A model generated the notes under the pieces. It was not told the DNA's origin. It searched no databases and saw only the letters and a program-made list of their open reading frames with translations. Positions 44,443 to 52,536 of a stretch of 64,000 bases of DNA are shown one piece after another (the stretch's first letter is position 1; every line of letters starts with the position of its first letter). Source of the stretch: Domibacillus robiginosus (GTDB lineage Bacteria; Bacillota; Bacilli; Bacillales; Domibacillaceae); NCBI RefSeq assembly GCF_000966195.1, contig NZ_LAHL01000038.1, positions 42,229 through 106,228 on the forward strand, written 5' to 3'. A program made the position numbers and the translations under genes.

Positions 44443-44817
44443 ATGTCAACAGCACGCGTTATCACGGGAATTTGGAGAAAGCATGAAGAGACAAAGGAAA
44501 ATCCGAAAGAATCCTCGCTTAAAACCCGCTATTACCGGAAAAGCCGGGAAACACTTATTAACGATATAAAAAAAATTGTGCAAAATGGTAAATTCGCTGG
44601 GTGGGCGCTTTTGAATGAGGATGTAGTCAGAGGAGAAATTATGCTTGAAAAGGGTGCCTACGGTATGGTGATCACCATCTACAAAATTACGCCTATGCAG
44701 TCTGCGATTGATGTCTATTGTTCAAAAGAAGGCATGCTTGGCGACTTTGGAAATAGCTACCGGTACATTCTTGAATTTTTCAATGCACTCCGAACAGAAG
44801 CAGAGCCGGAATCCTGA
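44443..44817 (+). CDS. Conserved-looking hypothetical protein
   Basis: The 124-residue soluble protein has no recognised family. It starts MSTARVITGIWRKHEETKEN and later has NGKFAGWALLNEDVVRGEI and YRYILEFFNALRTE. GGGGAGG lies seven bases before the ATG, and a strong terminator follows, so the gene looks genuine. It follows the esterase gene by 20 bases and is likely co-transcribed. Confidence 0.75.
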   Translation: MSTARVITGIWRKHEETKENPKESSLKTRYYRKSRETLINDIKKIVQNGKFAGWALLNEDVVRGEIMLEKGAYGMVITIYKITPMQSAIDVYCSKEGMLGDFGNSYRYILEFFNALRTEAEPES

Positions 44818-44822
44818 AGGGG

Positions 44823-44853
44823 AAAACAGCTGGATGAATCCAGCTGTTTTTTT
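44823..44853 (+). terminator. Terminator after the esterase operon
   Basis: The arms AAAACAGCTGGAT and ATCCAGCTGTTTT pair perfectly around a 2-base loop with a T7 tail. Confidence 0.9.
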
Positions 44854-44926
44854 ATGTGATCTTGCATTGAAATTTAAATAAGCGCTACAATGTACGAAAT
44901 TAGATCCCAAGAAAGAAGGTAGCAGG

Positions 44927-45919
44927 ATGGCAACTATTTTAGATGTCGCAAAGCGAGCTGGTTTATCGAAAACGACGGTATCGCGTGTCATCAACAATCA
45001 AGATTATGTATCCGAAGAAAATCGTGCACTCGTGCTGCAGGCAATGAAAGAGCTGGACTATCATCCGAACCCCGCCGCCAGAAGACTAAGAGGACAGCTG
45101 ACGATGACAATCGGAGTATTGGTTCCATCTTTCACTGATCCCTTTTTCGCCTCCCTAACCGCAGCCATTGAGCAAACGGCTTATGAGAATGGATACAAAA
45201 CAATGATATGCCAGAGCAGCGGAAGCAAGGAAAAAGAGATCTCTTTTTTAAATTTGCTGAAAACGAAGCAAGCAGACGGCATGATCATCACAGCTATGGA
45301 AAACGATTGGAACGACATTCAGCCATTTACGAAGCATGGACCAATTGTACTGTGTGATGAATATATTCAGGAGCCATCTGTGCCTGTTATCAAATTCGAT
45401 CAATCAAACGGAACCTATTTGGGTATTCAGCACTTAATTCAAACAGGCCACCATAAAATTGGATATTGTACAGGCGCTCTATTTGCCGAACGGGGAAAAG
45501 ATAAAGAGCGCAACCAGGGGTATCAAAAAGCGATGGCTGAAGCGGGGCTTTCCATTAATCCAGCTTGGATCTTTGTTGATCGATATACCGCTGAAGACGG
45601 AAAACAGCTGCTTACGCATATGATGGATATGGAAGATCGTCCAACAGGCATTTTTACTGGAAGTGATGAAGTTGCGGCCGGTATACTTGAACAAGCAAAT
45701 GAACTGGGAATTCGAATTCCTGAGGAAATGGCTGTGATCGGATTTGGTGACCGGCCTTTTGCTGAATGGTCCCACCCGAAACTGACTACCATCCGACAGC
45801 CCATGGAGAGCATGGGTCAGAAAGCGGCCCAGTTCATAATCGATAGTCTTCATAGCGGAGATGTCATCATGGACCCATACGAGCTGCCGAGTGAAATCAT
45901 TATCCGAAAATCTACTTAA
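44927..45919 (+). CDS. LacI-family regulator, apparently orphaned
   Basis: The 330-residue protein has HTH MATILDVAKRAGLSKTTVSR at 1-20. The effector domain includes IGVLVPSFTDPFFASL and PTGIFTGSDEVAAGILEQA. An AAGAAGG-type ribosome binding site is present. Downstream, where a sugar operon would be expected, are only two identical operator-like palindromes, a terminator and a truncated HAD gene. The regulator therefore seems to have lost its target genes, or to act elsewhere. Confidence 0.9.
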   Translation: MATILDVAKRAGLSKTTVSRVINNQDYVSEENRALVLQAMKELDYHPNPAARRLRGQLTMTIGVLVPSFTDPFFASLTAAIEQTAYENGYKTMICQSSGSKEKEISFLNLLKTKQADGMIITAMENDWNDIQPFTKHGPIVLCDEYIQEPSVPVIKFDQSNGTYLGIQHLIQTGHHKIGYCTGALFAERGKDKERNQGYQKAMAEAGLSINPAWIFVDRYTAEDGKQLLTHMMDMEDRPTGIFTGSDEVAAGILEQANELGIRIPEEMAVIGFGDRPFAEWSHPKLTTIRQPMESMGQKAAQFIIDSLHSGDVIMDPYELPSEIIIRKST

Positions 45920-45957
45920 TTGCGGGGTTTTTTCTCGCATTTTTTTAAAAAACGCTA

Positions 45958-45971
45958 TGGGAACGATACCA
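45958..45971. promoter_or_regulatory. LacI-type operator, copy 1
   Basis: TGGGAACGATACCA is a near-palindrome around a central CG, as in LacI/GalR operators. An exact copy begins 100 bp downstream. Confidence 0.6.
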
Positions 45972-46057
45972 ACGCTGATTTTATAGGGGTTATTTTATTA
46001 ATAATAGTTTATTCCAATTTATTGAAAAAAGGACAAAAGGGGGTGTTTTATTAACGT

Positions 46058-46071
46058 TGGGAACGATACCA
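46058..46071. promoter_or_regulatory. LacI-type operator, copy 2
   Basis: An exact copy of TGGGAACGATACCA, here flanked by TTAACG and CGTTAA, which extend the dyad. The 100-bp separation suits repression by looping. Confidence 0.65.
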
Positions 46072-46119
46072 TAAGCGTTAAATAAAGAATTAAGCTATTT
46101 TTAGTGGTAGAAAAGCAGA

Positions 46120-46153
46120 AAAAAGCTCAGTTTTTTTAAACTGAGCTTTTTTC
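46120..46153 (+). terminator. Terminator or attenuator after operator copy 2
   Basis: AAAAAAGCTCAGTTT pairs with AAACTGAGCTTTTTT. No intact gene lies between the operator and this hairpin. Confidence 0.85.
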
Positions 46154-46238
46154 GCTCAAAATTAAAATCGTGGACATTCTTTCAAGGAATACATACATAA
46201 TGAAGAAGAAAGAGAGATCATACTGGGGTCATATAACG

Positions 46239-46340
46239 GTGTATAAAGCGATCGTTTTGGACTTAGATGGAACGACACTAACTGAGTTTTTATATAAAGA
46301 GGATGGTTTGTACTGCTTTTTAAAGGAAAAGCTAAACTGA
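46239..46340 (+). pseudogene. Truncated HAD-family hydrolase fragment
   Basis: The 33-residue fragment begins VYKAIVLDLDGTTL, the N-terminal DxD motif of Cof-type HAD phosphatases, and then runs into an unrelated TGA. The remaining ~230 residues of such a protein are absent. It is likely the remnant of a deleted segment. Confidence 0.65.
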
Positions 46341-46540
46341 AAGCAAACCGCAAAAAGCCTGAAGGATCTTTTCCTTTAGGCTTCTCATGTTGATTAAGGC
46401 TGTTTGTGGCACTCTTTCGGCATTTTCAACGAAGAAGTTATTCGGAAAATGATCTGAAATCCCGCTGCGAGCCTGCTCATATGCTTCGCGGATCAAGCTG
46501 TAATGTGTTTCATAATCGCTTGCTCCATAGAAATCAAACG
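46341..46540 (-). other. Possible 3' gene fragment of unknown family
   Basis: The minus strand reads FYGASDYETHYSLIREAYEQ and then SDHFPNNFFVENAERVPQTA with protein-like character up to a stop at 46332. It has no start of its own because the frame runs into the chromate transporter gene. It may be the tail of a deleted gene. I do not recognise the family. Confidence 0.35.
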
Positions 46541-47071
46541 CTAGGAAAGAAAAACTGCACCATAAATGAGTGAAGACAAAACGACGAGGCCAGGATGGAT
46601 TTTTTTCTTTTCCATCAGCCAATAGCTTCCGGCAGCCAAAATGAAAATATGAATAATGCTGAATTGAACATATGAATCAAAAAAAGCTTGAAACGCCATT
46701 ACACCTAACAAAACAGCGATAGTGGGCTTTACGTAAGCGGTCATTCGTTTTACACGTGGAGATGTCCGGTTTTTATACAAGATGCCCATTAAGGTGATCA
46801 TTAAAATAAGCGATGGCAAAACAGTCGCAAGCACTGCGAGTACAGCACCAAGCCAGCCGCCTTCCTGGAATCCGATATAACCGCCCATTTTTGTAGCGAT
46901 GGGGCCTGGAAGTGCATTTCCCATTGCAAACGCCTCGTTAAATTCCTGGACAGTCATCCATTCATACCGGTCGACCACTTCTTTTTGAATAAGTGGAATG
47001 GTAGCGGGGCCACCACCGTAGCCGAGCAGATTTGTCATAAAAAACACCCAGAAAATATGTAAATAAATCAT
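46541..47071 (-). CDS. Chromate transporter, half-size subunit 1
   Basis: The 176-residue membrane protein is a single CHR domain with TNLLGYGGGPATIPLIQKEV, AFAMGNALPGPIATKMGGYI and PSLILMITLMGILY. Two such half proteins form a functional chromate exporter in Bacillus (YwrA/YwrB type). It overlaps its partner by four bases. No transcription terminator is seen after it. Confidence 0.88.
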   Translation of the reverse strand: MIYLHIFWVFFMTNLLGYGGGPATIPLIQKEVVDRYEWMTVQEFNEAFAMGNALPGPIATKMGGYIGFQEGGWLGAVLAVLATVLPSLILMITLMGILYKNRTSPRVKRMTAYVKPTIAVLLGVMAFQAFFDSYVQFSIIHIFILAAGSYWLMEKKKIHPGLVVLSSLIYGAVFLS

Positions 47072-47637
47072 ACGAGCCGTCCTTTCTTCTTATCCGCTTT
47101 TTTTTCTTTAACCGGCTTAAAAAAAGCAAAAAGCAGCAAAGCAGCAATTAAAATGGCGGGGTGAATATGAAGAAGCTCAATGAGGAAAAGGCCGATGATC
47201 ACATGAATTGCAACAGTTCCCCATTTCAGCCCTTTGACCGAGCTTTGTAGAAAATCCTTTGTTAACACTGCCAGCATAACACCGACAACGGGCAGTACGC
47301 CTCGGGTCATTCCTTGTACCCAGGCTAAATCTTTGAATGCGGTCAGTGTAGTTAATAGAAGAATCATTAATAAAATCGTCGGCAGAATTGTCGCTAAAAT
47401 AGCGTTAATGGTTCCGGGAATTCCACCGATCCGGTATCCGATATAGCCGGCCATTTTTGTATTAATTGGTCCGGGAAGTGTATTGCCAATCGCCAGGATA
47501 TCACCGAATTCTTCATTATCCATCCACTTAAACCGTTCAACCACTTCTTTTTGGACAAGTGGAATCGTGGTCGGCCCTCCGCCGTAGCCAAGCATGCTGC
47601 TACGGAAAAATGCAATAAAGATGTCAAGCTGTTTCAT
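47068..47637 (-). CDS. Chromate transporter, half-size subunit 2
   Basis: The 189-residue CHR-domain protein has SSMLGYGGGPTTIPLVQKEV and LAIGNTLPGPINTKMAGYIG and six membrane segments. It precedes and overlaps subunit 1 (ATGA). A GGAAGGATGATA-type ribosome binding site lies before the ATG. An Lrp-type regulator lies upstream on the same strand, as YwrC does in B. subtilis, but here a decayed MFS gene separates them. Confidence 0.88.
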   Translation of the reverse strand: MKQLDIFIAFFRSSMLGYGGGPTTIPLVQKEVVERFKWMDNEEFGDILAIGNTLPGPINTKMAGYIGYRIGGIPGTINAILATILPTILLMILLLTTLTAFKDLAWVQGMTRGVLPVVGVMLAVLTKDFLQSSVKGLKWGTVAIHVIIGLFLIELLHIHPAILIAALLLFAFFKPVKEKKADKKKGRLV

Positions 47638-47859
47638 TTATATCATCCTTCCCTGTTAAGCTGGTGAGCAATGGATTCACTATTTAAATCTGAGTTAATT
47701 ACAACTATTTGTATATTATATTAAATAGTAACATTCGAATCGTAATAAAAAAAGATAAAAAAGTTACGTTTAGAATAAAAGATGTAAAATTTCCATTGCT
47801 GTTACACAAATCATTCCTTTTTTCATTATGATGAGTCTATTAATGAAGAGAAAAGGATT

Positions 47860-48165
47860 TGTACATAGAAAAAACACATCCTGCATTTGTTGCTTTTCTT
47901 AGTTTGCTCTTTATAAAATGCTTGGAAAGCTGGCGTTTAATCCTGTGCTGAGTTCGTACATGGCTGATATTACACCACCTTCTATGTATTCAAGCGTGTA
48001 CGGTTTTTTTACTTCAGCGGCAGGCTGTCTTCGATGTTTGCTCCGTACATTACGAGCGTTTTTACTGATGCTGCAGGAAAACGGGAGACCGGATTTTATT
48101 TATCAGAAACGATGCTTATTATTAAAGCGATTATGTTCCTATTTACCGATAATAAAAGCAGATAG
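47860..48165 (+). pseudogene. Remnant of an MFS transporter C terminus
   Basis: Successive frames give HPAFVAFLSLLF, then LGKLAFNPVLSSYMADITPP and SSVYGFFTSAAG, then, in another frame, AAGKRETGFYLSETMLIIKA and FLFTDNKSR before a stop. These resemble the last third of hexuronate/organic-acid MFS permeases (VSYVADITP-like and TGFYL-like blocks). At least two frameshifts and the lack of the first two thirds make it a pseudogene. Confidence 0.6.
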
Positions 48166-48229
48166 GAAAACGATGATCAAGCATACATAAAGAGGGAGAA
48201 GGTGGTTTAAACAAAACAGAAGGAGTTCT

Positions 48230-48270
48230 CCTGTAAAAAAAGAGGCTGCGTGCAGCCTCTTTTTTACAGG
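48230..48270. terminator. Strong bidirectional terminator
   Basis: The perfect 41-bp inverted structure CCTGTAAAAAAAGAGGCTGC with its complement ends the Lrp-type gene on the minus strand. Confidence 0.9.
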
Positions 48271-48312
48271 GGAAAAGCCGATATTGAATCAAAGAGCATA
48301 GCGACGCTGCCC

Positions 48313-48789
48313 CTACAATTTCATGCCCATCCGGCTTTTGTAGCGTTTAATTAAAATTTGACAGTCGACACTGACAACACCCTGCAGCGGATAAAGCTTT
48401 TCTGCTAAAAAGCGCTCCATCTCCTGGTTATCGGTAAAAATTCCGTGCATGTGAAGTTTACTTGGACCGGTCATATGGTACAGGCTTGTTACAGCCGCTT
48501 CCGTTTCAAGATGGGCGGCGACCTTTTCTAAAAATTGAGGCTCCACTTCTACATTAAAAAAAGCGGATACGTGAATACCGATTTTCGCCGGATTAATGAC
48601 CGTGGTGAATTTTTCAATAACGCCCTGCTCCATTAAATTATTAATTCTGGCTTGAACGGCGACACGGGATAGATCCACCTGCTTCGCAATATCGGTATAG
48701 GAAATGCGGCTGTTTTCATGCAGGATAGATAAGATATGTTTGTCAATTTCGTCAATGCCAATATTGGGAATACTGTATTTTGATGACAT
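48313..48789 (-). CDS. Lrp/AsnC-family regulator (YwrC-like)
   Basis: The 158-residue protein has an N-terminal [23 protein letters not shown], and a C-terminal RAM ligand domain ([20 protein letters not shown] and [19 protein letters not shown]). Its position upstream of the chromate transporter pair parallels ywrC-ywrB-ywrA. AGCTGAC-type weak ribosome binding sequence precedes the ATG. The effector is unknown. Confidence 0.87.
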   Translation of the reverse strand: MSSKYSIPNIGIDEIDKHILSILHENSRISYTDIAKQVDLSRVAVQARINNLMEQGVIEKFTTVINPAKIGIHVSAFFNVEVEPQFLEKVAAHLETEAAVTSLYHMTGPSKLHMHGIFTDNQEMERFLAEKLYPLQGVVSVDCQILIKRYKSRMGMKL

Positions 48790-48943
48790 ACTGTGTCAGC
48801 TCCATTATAAAAAGTAATGCGTATTTAGTGTATCATGATCTGTTTAGGTATATAAGCTTTTAAACAGGAAAAGGTCACTAAACTAGCTTCTATCATAGTG
48901 GAATTAAAGAACAGAATATCCCTGTTTGGCAGGTTTTCTGTTC

Positions 48944-48978
48944 AAAAAAAGAACCTGCTTGAGCAGGTTCTCATTTTT
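48944..48978 (-). terminator. Terminator of the DCC-family gene
   Basis: GAACCTGCTTGAGCAGGTTC forms a stem, with an A-run before it that reads as a T-run on the minus strand. Confidence 0.8.
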
Positions 48979-49369
48979 ATAAAAAGCGCTGGCGTACTTC
49001 TGGTGATGGAAGCATGCAATGATCATCTTTTTTGCCGAACCACTTGTACCGGTTAGCGGCAACATAGTCATATACGAGATTGCGGAGCGGAGCTGGTACA
49101 ACAACCAGCGCATAAAGCAGTTTCCATGCTCCATCTAAATGACGCGCTACTCTCAAAGCAGCCGCGGATTTGCTGTAAGCCTCCCCATCCTCAACCAGCA
49201 CGAAGCTGTCAAGGTCTTCCGGCATGTTGTGTTCTTTCAGCAGCTTTTGTCCGACGTCACTTTGAAGCGATGCATAGTTAAAATATCCTTTTGAATCACG
49301 CTGTATAATGAATTGAACGCTGGCATCACAGAAATTGCAATCCCCATCAAATAAAACGACTGCTGTCAT
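48977..49369 (-). CDS. yuxK: DCC-family thiol-disulfide oxidoreductase
   Basis: The 130-residue protein (DUF393) is named for its N-terminal Asp-Cys motif: VVLFDGDCNFCDASVQFI with Cys at about 12 and 15. YAVAN-like VYDYVAANRYKWFGKKD lies near the C terminus. B. subtilis YuxK is the matching small protein. The physiological partner is unknown. AGGAGGA precedes the ATG. Confidence 0.87.
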   Translation of the reverse strand: MTAVVLFDGDCNFCDASVQFIIQRDSKGYFNYASLQSDVGQKLLKEHNMPEDLDSFVLVEDGEAYSKSAAALRVARHLDGAWKLLYALVVVPAPLRNLVYDYVAANRYKWFGKKDDHCMLPSPEVRQRFL

Positions 49370-49446
49370 AGTAAAACTCCTCCTCGTGTAAACGTTCTGT
49401 TCTTAATAGTCTAACCGCTTTTTCCTCGTTTCAAACAACTTGCTTG

Positions 49447-49490
49447 AATAAGCACTTTGCAGGGTGGTAAGGTAGTGAAAAGTGCTTATT
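49447..49490 (+). promoter_or_regulatory. Inverted repeat with T-run upstream of the EAL gene
   Basis: AATAAGCACTTT (49447-49458) and AAAGTGCTTATT (49479-49490) are exact complements 20 bases apart, followed by ATTTTTTGGG. On the plus strand this has the form of a terminator or leader hairpin, but no gene precedes it on that strand. It may belong to the leader of the EAL gene or be an operator pair. Confidence 0.4.
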
Positions 49491-49586
49491 ATTTTTTGGG
49501 TATAGTTTAAGATTTGCTCAAAAAGGGGACTTAAGTAATATTTGCTGTTTAAGAGGTTTAATTTTGATCAAAAGGAGTATATGCAT

Positions 49587-50549
49587 ATGCCGGAAAGCTG
49601 TATTGAATGCCGGGTTCCGATTCGATTTTATGAACCGGGCCGTCTGTTTATTTCGAATGAGAAAAATTGGTCATTTGTCGATTTTCAAACGGTACAAGAA
49701 GCGGAGAAGAAGCTTCAATTTGTTCAGGAGAAACAGAAAGGAACACTATTCGGCGGGATCGGGCGTCCGGGCGATGAGGCACCGCTTCGCACTGCACCGA
49801 TTGGAGAAGTAGCGGACTGGTTTTCACATCAGGAGGTTATTCGCGTCATTGAAAGAGGCCAATTTGTCAGCTTTCTTCAGCCGATTGTTGAAGCGGAGAC
49901 CGGGCATATTTACGGATATGAATCCCTTCTTCGGACAAGTGAAGAAGCCTCCATTCCGCCGGGCCGCTTATTTGATACGGCCCAGAGGCTTGGCATGCAT
50001 TCTTATTTGGATAAACAGGCAAGAGAAAGTGCCATTGTTGCCCGTAAAAAATACATTCAGGAGGGGCAGAAAAGCTTTATCAACTTTTTGCCTTCCACTA
50101 TTTACAACCCAGAATTCTGCCTGCAGCATACCTTCCGTATGATTGAGAAATACAACGTGGATCCAACTGATCTTGTATTTGAAGTAGTTGAAACGGAAAG
50201 AATAGAAGATGTCGAACATTTAAAGAAAGTTTTAAATGTATACAAGCGAGAAGGCATTAAAGTGGCGCTTGATGACGTGGGAGCTGGTTTTTCCACGATC
50301 GAAATGCTTGAAAAGCTCAATCCGGACTACATCAAAATTGACCGCTCTTACATTTCATTTTGTGACCAGGACAAGGAAAAGCAGGCGTTTATTGAAAGAG
50401 CACTGAAAACAGCTCTGAATCTAGGTATTAAAACACTCGCAGAAGGCATTGAAAGACAAGAAGAATATGAGTACTGCAAGTCAGCGGGTATTACCCTTGC
50501 ACAAGGATATTATTTTGGCAAACCATCTGCTAAACCAGTAGCAGTTTAA
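49587..50549 (+). CDS. EAL-domain cyclic-di-GMP phosphodiesterase
   Basis: The protein has 320 residues. The N terminus carries CIEC and RFYEPGRLFISN, then an EAL domain from about residue 80. YGYESLLR is the EAL motif with the metal Glu kept. VFEVVETE, ALDDVGAGFS, DYIKIDRS, LAEGIE and QGYYFGKP complete the active-site set, so hydrolysis of c-di-GMP is likely. There is no membrane segment. ATG 49587 is nine bases after AAAGGAG; an ATG two codons earlier is too close. It is the only c-di-GMP enzyme in the window, about 45 kb from the c-di-GMP riboswitch. Confidence 0.9.
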   Translation: MPESCIECRVPIRFYEPGRLFISNEKNWSFVDFQTVQEAEKKLQFVQEKQKGTLFGGIGRPGDEAPLRTAPIGEVADWFSHQEVIRVIERGQFVSFLQPIVEAETGHIYGYESLLRTSEEASIPPGRLFDTAQRLGMHSYLDKQARESAIVARKKYIQEGQKSFINFLPSTIYNPEFCLQHTFRMIEKYNVDPTDLVFEVVETERIEDVEHLKKVLNVYKREGIKVALDDVGAGFSTIEMLEKLNPDYIKIDRSYISFCDQDKEKQAFIERALKTALNLGIKTLAEGIERQEEYEYCKSAGITLAQGYYFGKPSAKPVAV

Positions 50550-50582
50550 ACGGAAAATCGAGGATGTAGAAAAAGTTAAAAA

Positions 50583-50697
50583 GCAGGCTGATTGAAAATG
50601 TCTGGCCTTCAAGGAAGGCGGTTGGGAGTGACTTTTTTGGGAGCATAAGCATTCACAGCCGGCCAGTGACGCTGAAAGTGGGCGTTTGCGGGCAGCT
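50583..50697 (-). repeat. Interspersed hairpin repeat, copy B
   Basis: The reverse complement of this segment shares the blocks GCTGCCCGCAAACGC, CTTTCAGCG, GCCGGCTGT, GTCACTCC, TTCCTTGAA and TTTTCAAT, in the same order, with copy A at 24536-24648. It lies between convergent genes. Confidence 0.8.
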
Positions 50698-50699
50698 TG

Positions 50700-50733
50700 A
50701 ACCGTCCAGCTTATAGGCTGGACGGTTTTTTTG
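50700..50733. terminator. Terminator between EAL and MFS genes
   Basis: ACCGTCCAGC pairs with GCTGGACGGT around a 6-base loop with a T7 tail on the plus strand. Confidence 0.88.
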
Positions 50734-51856
50734 TTGACTGGCCGAGCACAAGCAATCCCGCCACTATAAGAAGAAGACCAGTTCCCATAAAGCCTTGCAA
50801 GGGAGAAAGAGAAAGCGCACCGGTGACTGCAGAGCCTGCCACTACACCGAGTGAAAAAAAAGCGTAAAAGAAGCCATAAGCGGTTCCCCGGCTCTCTGGT
50901 GTGACCGAATTCATAAGCAGAGAATTAATCGAAGGAAATAAAAAAGCAAAGCCAATCCCGTATATGCTCATTGTGGCATACAGAAATACAGCAGCTGTTA
51001 GTTGACTGATAAGCAGAAGACTCGTCCCCATCATGGCTGCTCCAATAAAAAAAATTTTTTCTTGCTGCAGCCGGTCAAAAAGCCTGTTAGCCGGGGAAAG
51101 AAATATAATGATCGCCGCTACACCAAAAGTACTCAAAAGCAGGCCGCTCGTCTGGGAGTCGTACCCAAGACTTTCAATTTTCAGTGGCAGCATGTAAGCG
51201 AGGACGCCCTGGGAGAACATCAGCAAAAAAGCACCCGTAAATGCTTTGCGCGCACGAGCATTGCCAAGCAGGCCAGAAAATGAAACACTGTCCTGCTTCG
51301 GTAAAGGGGATGAAGCCGGCTGCTTTCTCAACATAAGTAAAGCAGCCATCCCCAGGATAGTCATCGCTGCACCCACGATGGTTAAAACATGGACTTCGCT
51401 TGTCCGGCTTGCTAAAATGCCGCTGAAAGCGGGACCGGTAATCGCTGCTATACCAACAAAAGCACCGGACACAGCCGCTCCTTGACCTCTTTTCTCACTG
51501 GCCGTATGATTTGCTAAATATGTGAAAGCCGCCGGTGTGATTAATCCGGCAGCCAGGCCATGAGCAAACCGAACCAAAAGAAGGAGCCACGTACTCTGGG
51601 CCGCTCCATAAAAAAACAAGGTAGCTCCGGTCGCCAATAGACCTGTAATTAACACGTAGAAAGGACCTCTTTTGTCTGTCCAAAAGCCAGATAGCATATT
51701 GCCGATTGTATTAGAGAAGGAATACATGCCAACAGCCAGTCCGATTAAAAAGGGAGCCGCGCCGAGTGACTGGGCAAGCGGGCTCATGATCGGCAGCTGA
51801 ACAAAAAGATCAAAAAAAGAAAAAAAGACAATAAGATAAACAAACGCCCGCATCAT
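50711..51856 (-). CDS. MFS transporter (drug-efflux-like)
   Basis: The 381-residue protein has 12 membrane segments. FFDLFVQLPIMSPLAQSLGA opens it, and GMYSFSNTIGNMLSGFWTDK with GPFYVLITG form the motif A region. GLAAGLITPAAFTYLANHTA and ESRGTAYGFFYAFFSLGVVA are further MFS features. The substrate is unknown. A GGCGGCC-type region precedes the ATG without an ideal ribosome binding site. It is a single-gene unit. Confidence 0.88.
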   Translation of the reverse strand: MMRAFVYLIVFFSFFDLFVQLPIMSPLAQSLGAAPFLIGLAVGMYSFSNTIGNMLSGFWTDKRGPFYVLITGLLATGATLFFYGAAQSTWLLLLVRFAHGLAAGLITPAAFTYLANHTASEKRGQGAAVSGAFVGIAAITGPAFSGILASRTSEVHVLTIVGAAMTILGMAALLMLRKQPASSPLPKQDSVSFSGLLGNARARKAFTGAFLLMFSQGVLAYMLPLKIESLGYDSQTSGLLLSTFGVAAIIIFLSPANRLFDRLQQEKIFFIGAAMMGTSLLLISQLTAAVFLYATMSIYGIGFAFLFPSINSLLMNSVTPESRGTAYGFFYAFFSLGVVAGSAVTGALSLSPLQGFMGTGLLLIVAGLLVLGQSTKKPSSL

Positions 51857-51973
51857 CGGCCGCCTCCGTTCGATACATTACTAGCTTTACTATATCATTT
51901 GCTTGAAACAAAAAGAAAATGAAACAGATTCTTCCATTGGGTCGTATAAAAAAAGAAAATGGAGGCGGACATA

Positions 51974-52093
51974 ATGAAAAGAAAAAAGAAGAAAAAAGAT
52001 AAAGATTCAGTATTTGATCTGCTTGACTTGATTACATCTGCCGGAGAACTCATTTTTTATGGGGTTCGCGCACTGATACGCTGGTGGAATTAA
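51974..52093 (+). CDS. Very small basic-amphipathic protein
   Basis: The 39-residue frame begins MKRKKKKKDKDSVFDLLDLI and ends FYGVRALIRWWN. GGAGGCGG lies before the ATG, which favours real translation. A lysine block is followed by an amphipathic or membrane-touching helix with a Trp-rich end. No family is recognised. It stands alone between the MFS gene and the coat-protein genes. Confidence 0.55.
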   Translation: MKRKKKKKDKDSVFDLLDLITSAGELIFYGVRALIRWWN

Positions 52094-52345
52094 AAGGGTC
52101 CATTGAAGAGTGCCAGCAGGGGTATGCACTTATTTGGATGGATTAAAACGATCAAGAACATAGAGAATTCGCGGTTATCCCTTCGTGGTCGCTGTTCTCC
52201 TGACAAACAGCTCGCAGCCATCACGCTGCTTTTTATTTACTTTTTTTGAAAATACAGAGTTTAAAAACTTCAGGGATAAAGGAGTATATTTCTGTTTTAT
52301 TGGGTAATTATTACTAAACGGCAATAGAAAAGTCAGGCAAAGGAA

Positions 52346-52501
52346 GTGGCGACCATAAGACTAGCAGCAGACCGGTGTATTTTTAAGCAGGAGCTCGCAT
52401 TGTTGTACATGGATTACGCACGCTGTCACGACGGTGCAATAAAAAAAGAAATTGCAAAAGATATTGAACTACTTCAAAAAGCAATCTCCCTTATTCTATA
52501 A
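52346..52501 (+). CDS. Candidate small protein
   Basis: The open frame of 51 codons includes ELALLYMDYARCHDGAIKKE and IAKDIELLQKAISLIL. The better start may be TTG 52400, which has AGGAG six bases upstream and would give 33 residues; GTG 52346 is the upstream limit. A terminator follows directly after the stop. The helical pattern suggests a small regulatory or coat-associated protein, but no family is recognised. Confidence 0.4.
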   Translation: MATIRLAADRCIFKQELALLYMDYARCHDGAIKKEIAKDIELLQKAISLIL

Positions 52502-52502
52502 A

Positions 52503-52534
52503 AAAAGTATCCGGCTTTCAGGCCGGATGCTTTT
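52503..52534. terminator. Bidirectional terminator
   Basis: The stem AAAAGTATCCGG / CCGGATGCTTTT (one mismatch) lies between the small frame and the convergent coat-like gene. Confidence 0.8.
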
Positions 52535-52536
52535 AT

